Source: Spizellomyces sp. 'palustris'
Lineage: Eukaryota; Chytridiomycota; Chytridiomycetes; Spizellomycetales; Spizellomycetaceae
NCBI GenBank assembly: GCA_006535965.1
Contig: QEAR01000072.1
Location: 42,474-106,473 of the forward strand
Length of the DNA stretch: 64,000 bases
Reading direction: 5' to 3'
Part shown: positions 58,101 through 64,000 of the stretch, one piece after another
Layout: each line of letters starts with the position of its first letter
Position numbering within the stretch: position 1 is the first letter of the stretch
Program-made: the position numbers and the translations under genes
Notes under the pieces: model-generated
Databases searched by the model: none
What the model was told of the DNA's origin: nothing
Seen by the model: the letters and a program-made list of their open reading frames with translations, nothing else

Positions 58101-59812
58101 TTACTACGATCGAAACCGAGATATTGGAGAACCTGTTCCCGAGCGCCACTTTCCAGCATCACTTTGAGGAATGACCACATCTCACGATCTGTTTCGTTAA
58201 CCGCATCTCCTTCATCATCTGCGGTGGCCCTTCGTTCGCAGAAACTTTTGTACGTATCTAGCGCCCCGTCTGCCATGACTGCCTCCAACTCGTCGGCTCT
58301 CTTAGCAAAGGTAGGCTCTGTCGGGACAGTGCGAATTGATATCCACTTGCTTTGCGTGTCAAAGGTCACCAATTTTCCACCGAAGCCAAATGTCGCGCCA
58401 ACAGGACGACGCAGCCATTTTGGTGGTTGTCGTAGCGCAAATTGGGTCGCTGGTTGTGACTGTTGCTGTTGATAGCATCCGTCAAAAGGATCGCTACTCG
58501 TTGGCTGTGCAGCGGTCGGCTGCTCTTCCCCTTCCTCCGCCCCAGATGACTGCAAAGAGTGCACCGAAACATTACCATCAAAGCTCGAGATAGCAACCAA
58601 ATCAGGATTGCGCGGACACCATTGAACATCAAACGACCAGTTGTTGCTGCGTGCCAATTCACCAATCATTTCTCCAGTGGTTGGGTTCCACGCGAGCGTT
58701 GAGTTATCTTTTCCACTGGATAAGAGCAAATCTGAGTCTTTTGGACACCATGATACTGATAAAATTCCTTTTTGATGGCCTTGCAGACCCTGTAATTGTG
58801 GCACGTAAGGATGGGCAGGGGTATCAATCAAAAATAATCCATCTAACCTTTTGCGGAGCACTCGCATTTCGCAGATCCCAAACAAGTAACACGGGGGCGT
58901 TGTCATCCTCCGACGCAGTTACCAGTTGTGTGGCCTATCATTTAGAACAAAAATCTTAGTGACGCATGAGAGGTACGGTGTAACTTCCAGAGACACCTTA
59001 CCACAGCAGGATTCCATGCAAGCGCCGTGATAGGTTTACGCCCACCTGGATGAGCAAGTGTAATGATTTCCTTTTTGTGACGAAGATCCCATAGCACTGT
59101 GTATCCATTATTGCTAGCAGTCCCAAGGATGTACGCGACTTGCCGATTCCAGGCCAAGGTGCTGACGTCCTCTAATCTCTGAGATTTCGCTCCAGGGGTA
59201 TACGGCTTTGTTGGGTTTGTGAGGTCCCAGATATAAATCTGCAAAAGGACGGTCAGTGGACCACCCCAATAAACAGAGCCTTTACAAATCCCTAACCTCT
59301 CCGTCTGTGGCACCAGATGCCAGCAAATTGCCCTGGACCGGGCTAAAGTCCAGCCCACGAACAGGTCCACCATGAATAGAGTGTCGCATCAAGAGCGATT
59401 TTTGTGAATCACCGTCGATGATAGCAGCTGGGTTCCAAAGGTCCAGCTCCCCGTTTTCCATTCCACTCGCAAGGACTCCAAGAGGTCGAGTAGTGTCCCC
59501 CGGCAGTGCACCCCACGCAAGCCGATTGAATCTATCAAGGTAAAGATTAGTTGTCTGGAAAAGGAGTCCATAACCAACCATTACGAACCTGGCGCTACAT
59601 GTAATAGCACCTAACCGTCTCAAATTTTTGGAACCGGGCGTCCCTGGTTGAGCGGCCAAGTTCAAGTCAAAGATTTCTAGTTCAGCAGCGGTGCTGAAAG
59701 ATGCATCTAGAGCCCCAGCAACGGTTCCAGTCGCGAGAAGGGGCCCACTAGTGTCGTGCTGTCCTGGCGACCATGCCAATGTTGACGTTCGATCGATGTA
59801 TCGCAACCTCAT
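55193..59812 (-). CDS. SEC31: COPII coat protein Sec31
   Basis: Outer COPII cage subunit that forms vesicles at endoplasmic reticulum exit sites with Sec13 and stimulates Sar1 GTPase. Exons 59812-59589, 59531-59297, 59238-59002, 58934-58848, 58789-56563, 56502-55951, 55891-55797, 55727-55610 and 55542-55193 give 1374 residues. The N-terminal WD40 propeller (residues 1 to about 330) opens with IDRTSTLAWSPG and has LASGMENGELDLWNPAAI, LASGATDGEIYIWDLTNP, TALAWNPAVATQLVTASEDD and LSVSWCPKDSDLLLSSGKD. An alpha-solenoid follows (about 400-790; ALMLAVSGGPDLLLRTQQEYF). Then a Pro/Gln-rich linker of about 350 residues that carries the Sar1/Sec23 contact region, and a C-terminal helical domain (HIPAAHKPLYDGLTKYLD). 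The protein ends in a Pro/Met/Gln-rich tail. Convergent with the histidine kinase. Confidence 0.96.
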
Positions 59813-62450
59813 CGTGAACTACAGTAAAGACTATGTGACTCTGTGTACTTCTAAAAATGGTTGAGAAAACATGGTTGTCAGTCATTGTTGCATGTCTACG
59901 CCCAACAAACCACAATTCGAGATGTCCCGATGACATGTACAGCAGCTGCGGCGCTGGAATTCTGCAGTCCCTTGAACTTTGCAAAGACCACAGGTCCACT
60001 ACGAACCTCCTTTTGCTAGCGTTGCAGCGATTCGTTGTCTTCCGTTACCGCACAAGGATCCTTCGCACACAACACACACACACAGCGGCGCGACCAGATG
60101 GATGGGGAAAAGACCAACGCGACGTGGACGAATTCTCCTCGCGTGCTTAACTAGGTAGGACGTTCGTCTACCCTGAAAGGGAAAGGCGAGATGCAAGTCG
60201 TCGTCGTTGATGCACAAGGTTGGTTTCGAAACTGCAACCAGCTGGTCGTGTTCTGTGGTGACCGGGTCGACACGATGACTGAACGCTGACAAGCCACGCT
60301 CCTTACCACAAATGGAAATCCACGCCACGATGAACGGCATTCTACAGGTTGAAGCAAGTGATTGGTCAATGCGCTTTCTGCAGGCCTTCTTGGCGAGCAA
60401 ACTGTTGACGGGCTGGAAGATGTACTTGGTTTTCTCGACAAGAATTAAAAGTGCAGGTCGTATTCATAGCAAGCAAATCCACACAATTGTGGAGAGTCTG
60501 CAAGGAGAGATACATATTTAGCAGACCCGAGTTGTCAGATCAAACATTATTCATGTCATGCCCATAGTCGAAGTTTCACACCTCTGTTGAGGAAGAGGTC
60601 ATGACACTACCAAAAACTAACATGGACATTTTGTATTCCCTCCCAACCTTTCCAATCTAAAAGCCTTGGTCTATTGGCACAAACAATAAAAGACAGTTTT
60701 TCCATATGCAACTCTCAAGAAGGCGATATTGCATGATTACCGAACTTATAAGACTTTTTGCTACTCTATGGCGAAGCGAGCTTATATCTTTGTTTTGCTC
60801 ACAATACTTGAATCTGACCTTATGCTTATAATAGAAACAAGGCTTGAAGCAAATTGATGAGCATCGGAATCATAACATGCTTCTCCCAACGGTTGTCCTT
60901 GCGGTATTCTTCTGTATCTTAGCGTGACATGCAATACAGCCTCTGCCTAGCACAGGTAGAAAGCAGCAGTGCAGCTAGTTCTTCCATATGTATGAAATCC
61001 TTAAGTATCTCCCCCTTCATGTATGTAGACCTACCAGGTCGGCACCGTCGTGTAACACCGTGCATTGCCAGGACCAACATGGCCTGCACATTTTTCACCA
61101 GATCATTTCACGTTTGTGGGCCGCATATCGTATGGATTGTACGGGACCTTTTGGTTTTTCGATCAACAGTACTCCCAGGAGCCATCATTGCCACCAATTG
61201 CTGAATCCCAGCCTGAGCCATTGCTCCATACTCCTCTCAGATACACTCTCCCTTGTCAATAAGTCACTTGGGCCTCCAGAACCTCTCCCAAAGCTGTACG
61301 CTATATACTATCTGCTGGAGGATGGACCATGCGGACAGCAAATTTGAACGTGCCTGTCAAACCAACAAACTGAACCTTCCCCTACGGCGCCAGCAATGGC
61401 ACACATTTCCATCCATCTCGGCATTCCTCCTCATACACGCACACACAGGTAAACCTTCATTGTTGCCACAAAAATGGCCAGCACATTGGGAGCCATCAGC
61501 AATGAGGTAAAGCGACTACCTAATGCGGACTTTGGTTTCCCCGCCAAAGAGACCATGACTTGATGGTGCTAGTATTACATATGGTTGGATTGTGTATGAT
61601 CTGCAAAACTCAGACTGCTGATAAACTATTCCAATAGTAGCTTCCCGAATTATTAGTTTTTGTCCAAAAAGACTCACTCTCGTTTAACCTAGCATGAACG
61701 GCATCCCGGGATCGGTTTGATTACCACGAATCTTTGCTTTTTATGCAGTCTATGTGACATTGGAGGTACACAGTTCTCATTGTGTTAGGCTATATTTTAA
61801 GTATGCAAATGTCATTGCAAGCTCATGTCCTATTTTGCACTTTTAACCATGACCTACATCTAACATTTCGCATACATTCAGTAACTCAAGATTCTCCCAT
61901 CATCATGAAATTAAAATCACGTGGATAAACAACATGTTTTACCTGTCAAAAGGAGGCGAACTTCCGGCGTCGGGTCTATTATGCGCAGGAAATATATTGT
62001 GCAAAGCTTATTGGAATGCAACGCCCCATGCGGCTATACCGGTAGCAGTAGATGCTTGGTAAATGGGAAACATCCGACTTTTGACAGGTGAATGAGATGG
62101 CAGTCGGAAAATGATTGAAGAAAGCAAACAAGTTTTCTGACAGGTGAAGTAGTTTCTGTTTATGCAACAAAGCAAAGCCAACTGCAAGAAGGAAAACGAA
62201 TCACCATAAAAATACCAAGTTCAGAATGCTCTTTTCCCCAAGGGCTTCTTTTTCAAGACTTGTTATTTCGTTGCCAAACTACCATCATGATTGGGATATT
62301 GTCTAGATATGCGATCCTCGCTTCCCGGCCTATTAGAATGGGATTAGACTCATTCTCTAGTCCTTCCGTCTTTGCATCCAGTCAACGCCGTCAATTTTTT
62401 CGGGAGCATGTAGCCATCCAAATTTCCAACTCTCTATTATTGGCTCGCAG
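59813..62450. other. gene-poor region
   Basis: About 2.6 kb without a gene I can support. It includes a CA-rich stretch (60061-60085) and the SEC31 promoter near 59813. The right end may hold a first exon of the next gene (ATG at 62227 or 62287), but I could not join it by consensus sites. Confidence 0.45.
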
Positions 62451-63902
62451 GTTCTCTCCGCTCGACGTTTTTCGGTCGCGGGTCCTCTGCTAAAAAGAAG
62501 TGGCAGCCGTAAACAATCCGAGCTACCTGAACTACCACCAGGGTAAGCCTATAATAGTTTGCTTGTACATCATTGAAAATGCCATAAAACTTTTTGTTTT
62601 TTCATAGATTCATGTGGCCTGTACCGTCTGGAAGCGTAGATACCCCTCCGCCTTCCAACCGATACTATTGGGGAAAAGTACTCAAGAAGAACTTTGATCA
62701 TATATACAAGGATAATTATCTGGACGTAAACGCTAATTTTCCGGGTACCCAAACTTGGCCGGTGAGTTTCGCTTGCCTCCCAGGATTCAAATGTACGTTC
62801 ATCAAAGGGTTCGTGCTAAATGTGGGATCATGCAGTCCATGAAATACTACAATCACATGAGTTCTTACATCAAGAACTTGAAGATACCTGCAACAAAGGA
62901 AGATGCGATTACAGGATATTGGAAAAGATTTTTAAAATTGTACAAGGAGATAGACCGTATACAGTAAGTGGGTTTAGCTGCGCCTGCCAATGATGTTCGG
63001 TGCTGACGATATTCCTTTAGCTACACATTGCGTCAACCAAATAATAATGCGTGCTATCCAGACATGATGTGGCAGGATGGTCCCTTGAATTTGACAGTTG
63101 GCGAGGTAAGGTTTTGCAAGCTTAAATATACCTCAAGAGCTTACCGATATTGAATATTCCCTAGTTCAAACCAAAGGGTCACCGAATTATCGAGGGCCAA
63201 ACACAATGCCTTAAATATGCACAGTATGGTGTATGGGACAAAATCGCCCGTGACTTGTGGAGTTCCTATTGCTGGGAGCTTGCAGGGAACAGGACACTGA
63301 CCGCCTCGCAAATCGAAAAGATCTCGGAACAAGCGATGGAGCAAGTCTTTGCAGACTTGAAAGGCAGAGTGGTCGTTATGGTGGTCCATGTTGATGAAGA
63401 GGTAGAAATTTTAGTCGCCCCACAATGTCAGCTTCTTTTGGATAGACTGACAGGTCAGGATATGACTAGACCTAGAAACATCGTTCCGAAACCGAGCAGG
63501 AAATACCATTGGCTGCACGATGCAGATGAAATCTATCGTGCTCTGACGGACGCGGTGGAGCAGGGATCGAACGTGGTGAAGAGCGAGGAGGGCGTCATTC
63601 AGAGCCGTATTCTTGCATTGAAAGAGAGGCAGCGTTCTACGGCGTTGGAGGGCGAAAAGACAAAGGCACAGAAGGTATCCCGGCCGAGGAATACCACCGA
63701 GTACGAGAGCACTGTGGTTCCCGAAATATTGTGCGAACCGACTGCTCTCATTGGCGTGGCGAAAAATAAGAGATGGGCCCAGACCATCACCGAGAACGAG
63801 AATGCTGTGGTTCCTGATAGCATCTGTAATGTGAACGACCCAACCGACGTACTTGAAATTCTTGAAACTTTTGGGGGGGAAGTGAAGCTACCAAGGTCGT
63901 AA
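62451..63902 (+). CDS. unrecognised multi-exon gene, 5' end and one junction unresolved
   Basis: No family recognised. Supported exons: 62451-62542 (ARRFSVAGPLLKRSGS, presequence-like), 62608 to about 62760 (FMWPVPSGSVDTPPPSNRYY, then VLKKNFDHIYKDNYLDVN), a block ending 62963 (GEFRLPPRIQMYVHQRVRAK and YWKRFLKLYKEIDRI), 63021-63105 (ACYPDMMWQDGPLNLTVGE) and 63165-63902. The second and third pieces abut in different frames near 62745-62760 with no consensus intron between, so a frameshift or hidden intron is present there. The last exon is 245 codons: an aromatic-rich start (VWDKIARDLWSSYCWELA), then a charged C-terminus with repeats like STVVPE and NAVVPD. An N-terminal Arg/Ser-rich part suggests mitochondrial targeting. 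The 5' start is unknown. Confidence 0.5.
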
Positions 63903-64000
63903 AGTTGGGCTCTGTAGATGTATTACTTAGTGCGGAGCCGGTGGGTATTGGCACTAGCACCGCACCAGGGAGTGAACCGGCGACAACCGGTTCGGAAAAG

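Noticed and set aside
59999-60521. Frames on both strands upstream of SEC31
   Set aside because: Overlapping frames with no motif; more likely leader and promoter sequence.

Overview
The window is nuclear DNA of a fungus. The genes are dense in short spliceosomal introns, mostly 55-95 nt with GT-AG ends, and several exons are only 24-36 nt long. Three genes are typically fungal: a velvet-domain regulator, a group III (Nik1-type) hybrid histidine kinase and a seven-helix receptor with an RGS domain. The UPF0598 and DDB2 homologues are uncommon in ascomycete yeasts, so an early-diverging (chytrid-like) lineage is my guess from content, not something the sequence proves.

Layout. 1-3778: 3' part of an MDR-type ABC exporter. 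5464-6078: secreted Cu/Zn superoxide dismutase. 6783-7466: unknown basic protein with an RFTV motif. 7924-11865 (minus): 19-exon CLC chloride transporter. 12482-13070 (minus): exon-like pieces of an unknown gene. 13637-14836: Gfo/Idh/MocA oxidoreductase. 14.8-17.7 kb is poor in genes but holds a decayed DDE transposase remnant and a five-unit tandem array, directly before a small secreted protein gene (17676-18014). 20373-21746: velvet protein. 23023-25231: 7TM-RGS receptor, convergent with an alginate-lyase-like secreted protein (25507-27140, minus). 27714-28801 (minus): R3H protein. 29607-29689: tRNA-Leu(CAG). 29856-30803: UPF0598 protein. 31115-33519: DDB2, convergent with an F-box/LRR gene (33643-35131, minus). 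35227-35297 (minus): initiator tRNA-Met. 35937-36223: NDUFA4/MLRQ-like subunit. 36609-38745 (minus): Hst3/Hst4-class sirtuin. 39.7-40.7 kb: two small divergent candidate genes. 41942-44494: unknown protein of tandem PAH-like repeats. 44676-45863 (minus): peroxisomal enoyl-CoA hydratase. 46839-54339: histidine kinase with a very long HAMP array. 55193-59812 (minus): SEC31. From 62451 to near the right end: a multi-exon gene of unknown function.

The genes form no single pathway; this is ordinary fungal gene order mixing housekeeping functions (COPII coat, [11 protein letters not shown] chain, peroxisomal beta-oxidation, tRNAs), signalling (histidine kinase, 7TM-RGS, velvet), genome maintenance (DDB2, sirtuin) and secreted proteins (SOD, lyase-like, small Cys protein). 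The strongest candidates for something new are the 25-module HAMP array with four recent 276-bp duplications, the PAH-like repeat protein, and the tandem array next to the small secreted protein gene. Exon boundaries were worked out by hand from GT/AG sites and reading-frame continuity, and are firm where family homology continues across the junction.
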